The notes: generated by a model not told the origin, from the sequence alone. A stretch of DNA of 5,386 nucleotides from Pseudomonadota bacterium (GCA_023399105.1 JAEWQT010000225.1:1-5386); one strand, 5' to 3'; positions 1 to 5,386 are shown, numbered from the stretch's first letter. Program-made: numbers and translations.

Positions 1-2
1 GC

Positions 3-149
3 GAAACCTACCGTTATTCCTCCGGCGCCGTATTACGCACCCGCGTTGGCAGTATGCGTGGCTACTACGTGATGCAGGCCGATGACGGCACCCTGTTTCA
101 CGCCAGTATTCCGGTTTTCACGTTGGCCAGCCCCAACGCTCTGAACTGA
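3..149 (+). CDS. apaG: ApaG, C-terminal part (cut by window start)
   Basis: The open frame from position 3 to the TGA at 147-149 gives the last 48 residues of ApaG, a single-domain protein of about 125 residues with an immunoglobulin/fibronectin-III-like beta-sandwich fold. Visible family hallmarks are the strand segments YRYSSGAVLRTRVGSMRGYY and the ending HASIPVFTLASP, which correspond to the conserved 'YTSG..L.TP.G.M.G.Y' and 'IPVF.L..P' of E. coli ApaG. The start and N-terminal half lie outside the window. In E. coli the gene sits in the surA-pdxA-ksgA-apaG-apaH operon; here apaH follows after 13 nt, so co-transcription is very likely. The exact biochemical role of bacterial ApaG is not settled: mutants have been linked to cobalt/magnesium phenotypes and the protein binds nucleotides/pyrophosphate. 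The identification is secure from the motifs plus the context. Confidence 0.93.
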   Translation, partial: ETYRYSSGAVLRTRVGSMRGYYVMQADDGTLFHASIPVFTLASPNALN

Positions 150-162
150 GGCGGACACCCCA

Positions 163-975
163 ATGGCAACCTACGCAATCGGTGATATTCAGGGCTGCAA
201 CGACGCCTTGCAGCGCCTGCTGCAGCACTGTGCCTTTGATCCGCACCACGACCAGCTGTGGCTGGCCGGCGATCTGGTCAACCGTGGCCCGCAGTCGCTG
301 CAGGTGCTGCGTTTTGTGCAACAACTGGGCGAGCGCGCCAAAGTGGTGTTGGGCAACCACGATCTGCATTTACTGGCACTGCATTACAGTGGCGGCAAAC
401 TGAAAAAAAGCGACACCATTCAGGACATCCTGCAGGCACCGGATCGTGAACAACTGCTGGATTGGCTGCGAACTCAGCCGCTGGTGGTGCTGGATGAAGC
501 CAATAACTGGTGCATGAGCCATGCCGGCATTCCGCCCCACTGGAGCGTGCAACAGGCGCGACAGCTGGCGCAGGAAGTAGAACGTGTTCTGCAAAGCGAC
601 CAGTGCAGCGAATTTTTCCGCCAGATGTACGGCAACCTGCCCGACCGCTGGCAACCGGACTTACAGGGTATGGACCGCCTGCGGGTCATTGTGAATTACT
701 TAACCCGCATGCGCTTTGTCGGCCCGGATAACGAACTGGATCTGCTCAGTAAAGAAGGGGTTGGCACCGCACCGACGGGCTTTCAGCCCTGGTTTAAGGT
801 GCAGCCCCGGCTAGCCGCCGCCAACCGGCTGCTGTTCGGTCACTGGGCGGCACTGGAAGGCAAAGCCGACAGCACCAATGTGTACGCGCTGGATACCGGC
901 TGCGTCTGGGGTGGGCAATTATCAGCGCTGCGGCTGGACGACGAAACCTGGTTCCGGGTACCGGCCACACTTTAA
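163..975 (+). CDS. apaH: ApaH, symmetrical bis(5'-nucleosyl)-tetraphosphatase
   Basis: This is a cytoplasmic metallophosphoesterase that hydrolyses diadenosine tetraphosphate (Ap4A) to two ADP; in E. coli ApaH also removes Np4 caps from RNA. At 270 residues it is close to the E. coli enzyme (about 280). All phosphoesterase signatures are intact: GDIQGC at residues 7-12 (metal-binding D8), GDLVNRGP at 36-43 (D37, N40, R41), GNHD at 64-67 (N65, H66, D67), SHAGIPP at 119-125 (H120) and FGHWA around 225-229 (H227). The N-terminal MATYAIGDIQGC matches the family start exactly, so the ATG at 163 is right. The stop of apaG overlaps a purine-rich GAGG (148-151) that could serve as ribosome-binding site, although its spacing is rather long. 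The gene lies between apaG (13 nt upstream) and glpE (17 nt downstream) in an evident operon. No missing catalytic residue and no sign of degeneration. Confidence 0.97.
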   Translation: MATYAIGDIQGCNDALQRLLQHCAFDPHHDQLWLAGDLVNRGPQSLQVLRFVQQLGERAKVVLGNHDLHLLALHYSGGKLKKSDTIQDILQAPDREQLLDWLRTQPLVVLDEANNWCMSHAGIPPHWSVQQARQLAQEVERVLQSDQCSEFFRQMYGNLPDRWQPDLQGMDRLRVIVNYLTRMRFVGPDNELDLLSKEGVGTAPTGFQPWFKVQPRLAAANRLLFGHWAALEGKADSTNVYALDTGCVWGGQLSALRLDDETWFRVPATL

Positions 976-992
976 CCAACGGGGTAACCGCT

Positions 993-1313
993 ATGAACTT
1001 TAAACGCATCCGTACCGGCGAAGCCAAAGCACTGCTGGACCAGGGCAACCTGAACATTGCCGATATCCGTGATGAACTGAGCTACGAAGCCGGCCATATC
1101 CGCGGCGCCGTGCGTGTGGACAACAGCAACCTGCAGCAATTTATGCAGAGTTGTGACAAAGATGCCCCCTTGGTGGTGTGCTGTTACCATGGCAATTCCA
1201 GCCAGGGCGCGGCGCAGTTTTTTGCCAGCCAGGGCTTCAGCCAGGTGTACAGCGTGGATGGCGGCTACGAAATGTGGAAGCTGGGCTTTCCCGAGCTGTG
1301 CGAACGCAGCTGA
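993..1313 (+). CDS. glpE: GlpE, single-domain thiosulfate sulfurtransferase (rhodanese)
   Basis: This 106-residue protein (E. coli GlpE has 108) is one rhodanese domain that moves sulfane sulfur from thiosulfate to cyanide or to a thiol acceptor such as thioredoxin, in the cytoplasm. The active-site loop CYHGNSSQG at residues 64-72 carries the persulfide-forming Cys64. The preceding ADIRDELSYEAGHIRGA (23-39) is the CH2A-type rhodanese motif, and VDGGYEMW before the C-terminus is the typical closing helix. The CYHGNSS loop is a GlpE hallmark that separates it from generic rhodaneses. A GGGG-type ribosome-binding site lies at 981-984, 8 nt before the ATG. The gene follows apaH by 17 nt, an arrangement common in gammaproteobacteria; in E. 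coli glpE instead sits with glpG and glpR, so the glp name reflects history and not a glycerol role here. An extra cysteine (C63) directly precedes the catalytic one. Confidence 0.94.
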   Translation: MNFKRIRTGEAKALLDQGNLNIADIRDELSYEAGHIRGAVRVDNSNLQQFMQSCDKDAPLVVCCYHGNSSQGAAQFFASQGFSQVYSVDGGYEMWKLGFPELCERS

Positions 1314-1340
1314 GCAAAATCAAGTTCAGGCCGGCCGTGC

Positions 1341-2225
1341 TCAGGCATGTTGCCGGCGCCATTCGGCGCGTAAATTAATTAAATTGCCGCCAAACATCAG
1401 CAACGCCCCCAGCAATACCCACACATCCAACGCTTCGCCGTAAAACACAAACCCCACCACCGCAATTAAGGGCAAACGCAGAAAATCCAGCGGCACCACC
1501 ACCCCGGCATCGGCCAGCTGAAAGGCTTTGGTCATGCAGTAATGCGCACTCATGGCGGTAACGCCGACCAGCAGCATCCATACCCATAGTTCTCCCTGTG
1601 GCATCACCCATTGCGGCTGATCGGGCAACAGACTGAGGGGAATCAGGCTCATCGGCAGCTGCATCAGGGTCATATAAAACAGAATGCACAGCGGCGTGTC
1701 GGTGCCGCTGAGTGACTTGGTAAAAATATAAGCCGCGGCATAGCCCATGGCCCCGGCCAGCACCGCCAGCGCCGCCGGATGCATCACCCCGGCACCGGGG
1801 CGCAGAATCAGCAATAACCCGCCAATCCCAAACAGCAGCGCCAGCCAGCGCGGGGCGGTTAACCGCTCGCCCAGCACCAGTGCCGCCAGCAAGGCAGTCC
1901 AGACTGGCGTGGTAAATTCCAGCGCAATCACTTCCGCCAATGAGATAAGACCGAGGCCGTAAAACCAACCATATTGGCCGGCAAAATGGGCGATATTACG
2001 CCCCAGGTGGGATTTAAGACGCTGAGTGCGCAGCTGCTGCCAGCCGGTCAGCCACACCAGGCCACCGATCAGCGCCACGCCAATAACACTGCGGATAAAG
2101 AGAATCTGAAAGGTTGAGAAAGACGCCGCCAGCTCGCGGCCGGACACCGCCATCAAAATAAAAGACACCAGTGCCGCGGCCATCCACAATGCTGCACCGA
2201 CTACCGGATGCCGCTGCCCTGCCAT
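1341..2225 (-). CDS. EamA/DMT-superfamily inner-membrane transporter
   Basis: A 294-residue, strongly hydrophobic protein with about ten predicted membrane helices arranged as two EamA repeats (roughly residues 10-142 and 150-287), the standard length and layout of drug/metabolite transporter (DMT) family permeases. Each repeat ends in the family pattern of a glycine-glutamate followed by a glycine-rich helix: LGERL at 118-122 then GIGGLLLIL, and YGEALD at 262-267 then GALLMFGGNL. The pattern FTTPVWTALLAALVLGE in repeat 1 is mirrored by VVPLDFLRLPLIAVVGFVF in repeat 2. A positively charged tail (RAEWRRQHA) fits a cytoplasmic C-terminus. Substrate cannot be predicted; family members export amino acids, metabolites or drugs. 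The start at 2225 has only a G-rich weak Shine-Dalgarno (GGGG, 2233-2236). It lies 50 nt downstream of flgT on the same strand and converges on glpE, stops 27 nt apart. Confidence 0.9.
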   Translation of the reverse strand: MAGQRHPVVGAALWMAAALVSFILMAVSGRELAASFSTFQILFIRSVIGVALIGGLVWLTGWQQLRTQRLKSHLGRNIAHFAGQYGWFYGLGLISLAEVIALEFTTPVWTALLAALVLGERLTAPRWLALLFGIGGLLLILRPGAGVMHPAALAVLAGAMGYAAAYIFTKSLSGTDTPLCILFYMTLMQLPMSLIPLSLLPDQPQWVMPQGELWVWMLLVGVTAMSAHYCMTKAFQLADAGVVVPLDFLRLPLIAVVGFVFYGEALDVWVLLGALLMFGGNLINLRAEWRRQHA

Positions 2226-2275
2226 GCTGTTACCCCACCCGCCGGATCAAAGCGCGCAGGCTAACAAGCAACGTA

Positions 2276-3460
2276 TCACCAGGCAATGACCATATCGTCG
2301 CGTTGAATCGCCAGGCGCTCGGCACTGAGCTGCATTTCGGCCACCACAAACTGCGGCTGCACCTGCTTCACCACAATTTCGGTGGCCATATCGGTCAGCT
2401 CGGTACGGGGTTCCAGATCGAGGTTGTAGAAAGTACCGGTGCGGTAGACCTGAAATTTATCGCCGGGGCGAATGCCGGCACCGGCACTGGCCTCAATGTG
2501 CAGGCGATTGCCGCGCGCCTGTACGATGCGCGCCATAAAGGGCTGACAACGCAGCACTTCGTTCACATCCGCCACTGCGCCCTGCACCACCTGCCGCACT
2601 TCTTTGCCATACCCGGTTTGCCAGAACTGCGGCGAGCCAAACCCAACCGCCTGCACCGACGGCGCATTCCAGGCACCCACGGCGCTGTAACTGCGCTGGA
2701 ATAACATGGCGCCGCTTAAGCCATCGTGCACAAATACATCCATCACAAACTGGCGCGGCCGGCTGGCTTCCGGCAAGCCCAGACGGGCTCGCCATTCACC
2801 GGCGTTACTGGCGCGGTCAGCCAGCGATAAATCGCGTACCACGCCCGACACCACATATTGCGCGCCCAGTTGCGTGGCCAGCGCCACCGAGGTGGTTAAG
2901 CGCTGCTGCGCGGTTTCTTTCGACGGCGCCCGGCGCGGGTCCTGATACAGACTGATGCGGGTGGCATCCAGGGCGTGTACCGCACCGCTGTGATTCAGGC
3001 TGTTGACCAGCACCCGGGGCAAATCCTGTTCGATATTCTGCAGCTGACCAACACTGGCCTGTTGCGGCTGCGCCAGCCCGAAACCGGCCACCGCCACGGC
3101 TTTACGGTAACGCTGTTCGCTGGCCGGACACATCGCATCGGCGGCCACTTCGGCGCGAATACCCACTTCGTACAGACCATCGGTCTGTTCTTCCCACAGC
3201 ACTTCAATATTGCGCAACTGCGCGGTACTGCGCACCTGCACATCGTCCTGTGCCATAACGCCTTTGCTTAACAACGCCGTACTGCGCACCTGGGCACCGA
3301 CACGCAGGCTGGCCTGATGCATGGCATCCTGCAACGCCAGGCTGCGTACATGACTGATCGCGCCCTGCACCGGCGCACTGCCAACGGCTTCCACCATTTG
3401 CACGGCCGCAGCCGGCCACGCCAGTAACAGCGCCGGAATTATGATCAGCAAGATGCGCAT
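2276..3460 (-). CDS. flgT: FlgT-like flagellar H-ring assembly protein
   Basis: Periplasmic protein of 394 residues (from the start chosen here) resembling FlgT, which in Vibrio builds the H ring around the LP ring of the flagellar basal body and supports anchoring of the stator units. Signal peptide: MRILLIIIPALLLAWPAAA, cleavage probably around residue 19. I read three regions like Vibrio FlgT (about 380 residues): an N-domain (about 21-105, beginning VEAVGSAPV with an ALQDAMHQA helix), a middle domain (about 112-295, beginning after CPASEQRYRKAVAVAGFG, with the Rossmann-like ATQLGAQYVVSGVV strand) and a C-domain (about 306-394, RIVQARGNRLHIEAS and IRPGDKFQVYR). Two cysteines (111, 305) flank the middle domain. 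The frame is open up to an ATG at 3502 overlapping the flgP stop, but only the ATG at 3460 has a GGAGG and yields a classical signal peptide. Assignment rests on domain pattern plus the flgP neighbour, without a database search. Confidence 0.84.
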   Translation of the reverse strand: MRILLIIIPALLLAWPAAAVQMVEAVGSAPVQGAISHVRSLALQDAMHQASLRVGAQVRSTALLSKGVMAQDDVQVRSTAQLRNIEVLWEEQTDGLYEVGIRAEVAADAMCPASEQRYRKAVAVAGFGLAQPQQASVGQLQNIEQDLPRVLVNSLNHSGAVHALDATRISLYQDPRRAPSKETAQQRLTTSVALATQLGAQYVVSGVVRDLSLADRASNAGEWRARLGLPEASRPRQFVMDVFVHDGLSGAMLFQRSYSAVGAWNAPSVQAVGFGSPQFWQTGYGKEVRQVVQGAVADVNEVLRCQPFMARIVQARGNRLHIEASAGAGIRPGDKFQVYRTGTFYNLDLEPRTELTDMATEIVVKQVQPQFVVAEMQLSAERLAIQRDDMVIAW

Positions 3461-3465
3461 AACGG

Positions 3466-3470
3466 CCTCC
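3466..3470 (-). promoter_or_regulatory. Ribosome-binding site that decides the flgT start
   Basis: Read on the minus strand this is a perfect GGAGG, 5 nt before the ATG at 3458-3460. The alternative in-frame ATG at 3500-3502 is preceded by an A/T-rich stretch with no Shine-Dalgarno. The shorter start also puts the hydrophobic signal sequence at the N-terminus without a 14-residue leader, so 3460 is the preferred start. Confidence 0.85.
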
Positions 3471-3498
3471 ACAGGGTTAACAGCGGCTTGGGGTAAGG

Positions 3499-4116
3499 TC
3501 ATTCAATAAAGTAAAAACCGGCTTCCGGCATGCTGCTTTCACCCTGCACCCGCTGGCGCTGACTGGAAGCAAATTTATTCGATACCGGCGCTCCGCCCGT
3601 CACCGTGGTGCGGCAGTCGACGTTAAAGCGTTGGTTATCCACGGTTTGCAGACAATTACGGAAGCCGTGATCAATCACCATTTCCAGCACGGTTTCAACC
3701 GTACCATCCGGCATCACATCCGTAGAGACCACGCGGGCGCCGTGCATATAGGTTTCCACATACGACCGGAAGCGGTCATTCTGCACCACCATATCGCGCA
3801 CCGTGGTGCTGCCCTGTACCGACATGCCATACACGCGCTCGGCCATGGCGCGATAAGCGTCCATACGAGCGGCACGGATGGCCAGCAGGCGACGTTGCGC
3901 ATCCGACTTGGACTTACTGGCCACCTCCGTAGCGCCATAACCCACTACCCGTAATGTCATGGGAGCAATCGGGTCAACTTCCTGTTTTACCGGCTCAAAA
4001 TAAGCCTCCGGCTGCTGATTAACATCTTTTTTACTGGCACAACCAGCCAGCAAAGCCGTGGCTACCAGCAATACAGACACAGGCGCAATGCGCGCAGATA
4101 ACAGGGTGCGGGTCAT
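3499..4116 (-). CDS. flgP: LPP20-family outer-membrane lipoprotein, FlgP-like
   Basis: A 205-residue lipoprotein. The N-terminal signal (residues 1-25) ends in the lipobox LAGC (23-26) with lipidated Cys26; Ala at +2 predicts outer-membrane sorting. After an acidic/polar linker, residues about 53-150 look like an LPP20 domain: VVGYGAT, then a long helix (SDAQRRLLAIRAARMDAYRA) followed by strands ending TVETVLEMVID. FlgP of Vibrio and Campylobacter has this domain and forms outer-membrane-proximal flagellar ring/disk structures. The call as FlgP relies on the downstream flgT, 38 nt away. The C-terminal 55 residues hold a cysteine pair (155, 168) that could form a periplasmic disulfide, and end in a hydrophobic FYFIE. 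The ATG at 4116 has a good GGAGAG ribosome-binding site (4121-4126). It could also be a generic LPP20 lipoprotein with another role. No flgO lies directly upstream. Confidence 0.8.
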   Translation of the reverse strand: MTRTLLSARIAPVSVLLVATALLAGCASKKDVNQQPEAYFEPVKQEVDPIAPMTLRVVGYGATEVASKSKSDAQRRLLAIRAARMDAYRAMAERVYGMSVQGSTTVRDMVVQNDRFRSYVETYMHGARVVSTDVMPDGTVETVLEMVIDHGFRNCLQTVDNQRFNVDCRTTVTGGAPVSNKFASSQRQRVQGESSMPEAGFYFIE

Positions 4117-4195
4117 AATTCTCTCCAGACAACCGTCTCATTGGCCACTGTGTCGGCCGCAGATACAGAAGGTTTAGGCTTTTTACGCAACGAAC

Positions 4196-4213
4196 TGACA
4201 GCAATGACAGCAC
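4196..4213 (+). repeat. Tandem 9-bp direct repeat in the divergent promoter region
   Basis: Two adjacent 9-bp units, TGACAGCAA and TGACAGCAC, agree at 8 of 9 positions. The position, within the flgP leader and upstream of the rightward gene, would suit a regulator-binding site, but with units this short chance is quite possible. Confidence 0.45.
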
Positions 4214-4244
4214 GATAAGGTGGGCATGGCGCAGAATGGCGACT

Positions 4245-4250
4245 ATTATA
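4245..4250 (-). promoter_or_regulatory. Candidate -10 box (TATAAT) for the flgP-flgT transcript
   Basis: On the minus strand the hexamer is a perfect TATAAT, about 130 nt before the flgP start. The region 16-18 nt upstream is a T-rich run (TTTTTCTG) that matches the -35 consensus poorly, so an activator may be needed or the match may be chance. A TTGACT at 4285-4290 on the same strand is 34 nt away, too far to pair with it. Confidence 0.35.
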
Positions 4251-4340
4251 GTGGGACGCCGGCGGACAGAAAAACTGACGTAAGAGTCAATAAAATCAGA
4301 CAAGTTCCTGCAACCGCCACCCGGAATCCAAAAACCACGC

Positions 4341-4346
4341 AAAGGA
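4341..4346 (+). promoter_or_regulatory. Ribosome-binding site of the TraF-like gene
   Basis: AAAGGA ends 6 nt before the ATG at 4353 and 9 nt before the second, in-frame ATG at 4356. Both spacings are acceptable, so the site supports this start region but does not decide between the two adjacent methionines. Confidence 0.7.
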
Positions 4347-4352
4347 TCGATC

Positions 4353-5386
4353 ATGATGAAACGTTCGCTGCTGGCGGTTGCTGTAACCGCACTGACCTCT
4401 CAGGCGGTATATGCCGCACCTTATATGCCAATGGATGCCCGCGGTATGGCCATGGGTAACACCGGTGTGGCCAGCGCCAAACGCGCCCATGCCCCGGCTT
4501 ACAACCCGTCGCTGCTGGCTCAGGGTTCTGAAAAAGATGATTTTGCTATCTTGCTGCCGCAGGTTGGTGTGCAGGTATCCGACGAACAAGAAATTACTGA
4601 TGAAGCCGAGTTGCTGTCAGATGAGATTATTCCGCGGTTTGAAGATACGATCGATGGTAATAATGGATTTATAGGCCTGGAAACTGCACTGAACAACTTC
4701 ACCAACGACCCAACAAACCCAGCAACAAAACTCAATCTTGAGAACAGCCTTGGTGAAGTACAGCAATCGGTTGTTGAGCTGGATAATTCATTAAAAAATA
4801 TTTCCGGCAATCCGCTATCTGCCAATCTGGGTCTGAACGCTGCATTAGCGATTCCCAGCAAAAAATTTGCAGCGGCATTAAGCGTTGGCGGCACCGCTGG
4901 TATTTCTGGCCGGGTTAAATATTCTCAGGCGGATTCTGATTTGTTTACTTCCTATGTACCGGAAGTGCAGGAATTAGTTACTTTTGTTGAAGCAGTTGAC
5001 GCCGCTGTAGACGCTTTAGACCCAAGTATGCTTCCAGATGTTCCGACCAGTACGATTATTGATTACTCTCAATTTGATCCGAATGACGCCGCAAATACGG
5101 TAGATACTATTCGGTTATCTGATGCAGCCAGTGATCCTGATTTGACGTCCTCCGTACAGGTGGTCGCTTACGCCATTGCTGATGTCGGCATTTCTTTCGC
5201 CCGCGAATTTGAATTTGCTGGTGAAAAAGTAGCCATCGGTATTACCCCGAAGCTGCAAAAAATTTCCACCTTTCACTACGTTGCGCAAGTTGATGGTTTT
5301 GACGAAGTTGACAGCGATGATCTGAAGGATTCCCAGGAAGATTACACCCGTGCCAACCTGGATATTGGTGCTTCATACCGCTTTGG
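4353..5386 (+). CDS. TraF_2/FadL-like outer-membrane beta-barrel protein (3' end beyond window)
   Basis: The frame stays open for 344 codons from the ATG at 4353 to the window end; the C-terminus is missing. Residues 1-21 are a typical signal peptide (MMKRSLLAVAVTALTSQAVYA) with a VYA cleavage site. Just after it comes the family signature DARGMAMGNTGVASA (28-42) followed by AYNPSLLA (49-56), which matches the start of proteins labelled 'conjugal transfer protein TraF' (TraF_2) and of FadL/OmpP1-type barrels. Alternating strand-like segments follow, for example SANLGLNAALAIPS (156-169), KFAAALSVGGTAGISGRV (171-188), VAIGITPKLQKIST (293-306) and ANLDIGASYRF at the edge. Acidic stretches such as residues 315-330 may be loops. 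It probably sits in the outer membrane; ligand and function are unknown. There are no conjugation genes nearby. The middle of the gene is AT-rich compared with its neighbours. Confidence 0.8.
   Translation, partial: MMKRSLLAVAVTALTSQAVYAAPYMPMDARGMAMGNTGVASAKRAHAPAYNPSLLAQGSEKDDFAILLPQVGVQVSDEQEITDEAELLSDEIIPRFEDTIDGNNGFIGLETALNNFTNDPTNPATKLNLENSLGEVQQSVVELDNSLKNISGNPLSANLGLNAALAIPSKKFAAALSVGGTAGISGRVKYSQADSDLFTSYVPEVQELVTFVEAVDAAVDALDPSMLPDVPTSTIIDYSQFDPNDAANTVDTIRLSDAASDPDLTSSVQVVAYAIADVGISFAREFEFAGEKVAIGITPKLQKISTFHYVAQVDGFDEVDSDDLKDSQEDYTRANLDIGASYRF

Larger units (their letters stand above)
4117..4352. promoter_or_regulatory. Divergent intergenic region between flgP and the TraF-like gene
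   Basis: These 236 nt separate two divergently transcribed genes and must contain the promoters of both. The best-looking elements are around 4244-4250, where TATTAT reads rightward and an overlapping consensus TATAAT reads leftward; neither has a good -35 hexamer at 16-18 nt. A tandem 9-bp repeat (TGACAGCAA at 4196-4204, TGACAGCAC at 4205-4213) lies between the leftward -10 candidate and flgP. I found no convincing sigma-54 (GG-N10-GC in good context) or sigma-28 (TAAAG / GCCGATAA) flagellar promoter by eye. No credible coding sequence is visible here. Confidence 0.7.

Noticed and set aside
1356..1382. Intrinsic terminator for glpE
   Set aside because: The stem is only 5 bp and the following bases are mixed A/T without a T-run, and it lies inside the coding region of the opposing gene.
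1375..1968. 197-codon minus-strand ORF inside the transporter gene
   Set aside because: It is a +1 shadow of the transporter with low-complexity Gly/Ala/Arg content; the transporter frame has clear family motifs.
2171..2704. 177-codon plus-strand ORF
   Set aside because: It lies antisense to the well-supported flgT and transporter genes, is rich in His/Arg/Leu as expected for a shadow frame of GC-rich DNA, and shows no domain or ribosome-binding site that I recognise.
4192..4218. Possible sigma-28 promoter (CGATAA at 4213-4218)
   Set aside because: Six bases match the sigma-28 -10 element, but the -35 region at the right distance does not resemble TAAAG, and it points away from the flagellar genes.
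4310..4340. Possible sigma-54 promoter on the minus strand (GG-N10-GC)
   Set aside because: The GG and GC spacing fits but the surrounding bases do not match TGGCAC/TTGCA, and it would leave a leader of about 200 nt before flgP.
4520..4894. 124-codon minus-strand ORF antisense to the barrel gene
   Set aside because: Serine-rich shadow frame opposite a gene with signal peptide and family signature; no recognisable domain.
4353..5386. Conjugation gene or mobile element
   Set aside because: Family name only; no transfer, integrase, transposase or terminal repeat is present in the window.

Overview
The window looks like a piece of chromosome from a free-living, motile, Gram-negative gammaproteobacterium, most likely a marine or aquatic group near the Oceanospirillales/Marinobacter/Hahella lineages. 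That placement is an inference. It rests on the apaG-apaH-glpE gene order common in Gammaproteobacteria, on FlgP and FlgT homologues (outer flagellar basal-body ring proteins known mainly from fast polar flagella of Vibrio and relatives), and on a GC content that is high in most genes. I cannot name the species. I see no insertion sequence, prophage, CRISPR array, rRNA or tRNA.

Layout. Positions 1-1313 (+ strand) hold a compact housekeeping operon: the last 48 residues of ApaG (cut by the left window edge), complete ApaH (symmetrical diadenosine tetraphosphatase) and complete GlpE (single-domain rhodanese, thiosulfate sulfurtransferase). Intergenic gaps are 13 and 17 nt. This block converges on a leftward block (4116 down to 1341): an LPP20-family lipoprotein that I call FlgP-like, a FlgT-like flagellar ring protein, and an EamA-type ten-helix inner-membrane transporter. 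The gaps inside this leftward block are short (38 and 50 nt) and I see no terminator in them, so it may be one transcript. Only 27 nt separate the convergent glpE and transporter stop codons.

Positions 4117-4352 are a 236-nt divergent intergenic region that must carry the promoters of the leftward flagellar block and of the rightward gene beginning at 4353. That last gene runs off the right edge. It encodes a secreted, probably outer-membrane beta-barrel protein of the family databases usually call 'TraF' (TraF_2, FadL-like). Nothing in the window is conjugative, so that name should not be read as function. The central part of this gene is clearly more AT-rich than its neighbours.

How the genes work together. 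ApaG/ApaH/GlpE are stress- and nucleotide/sulfur-related housekeeping functions. FlgP and FlgT would act in the periplasm and at the outer membrane, where they would form the outer ring around the flagellar LP ring. The usual partner flgO is not directly upstream of flgP here; that place is taken by the divergent barrel-protein gene. The most useful correction in this window is the FlgT start: the longest ORF begins at 3502, but a consensus Shine-Dalgarno and a clean signal peptide place the real start at 3460. I did not find a convincing new biological system; most of the window is ordinary chromosomal backbone.
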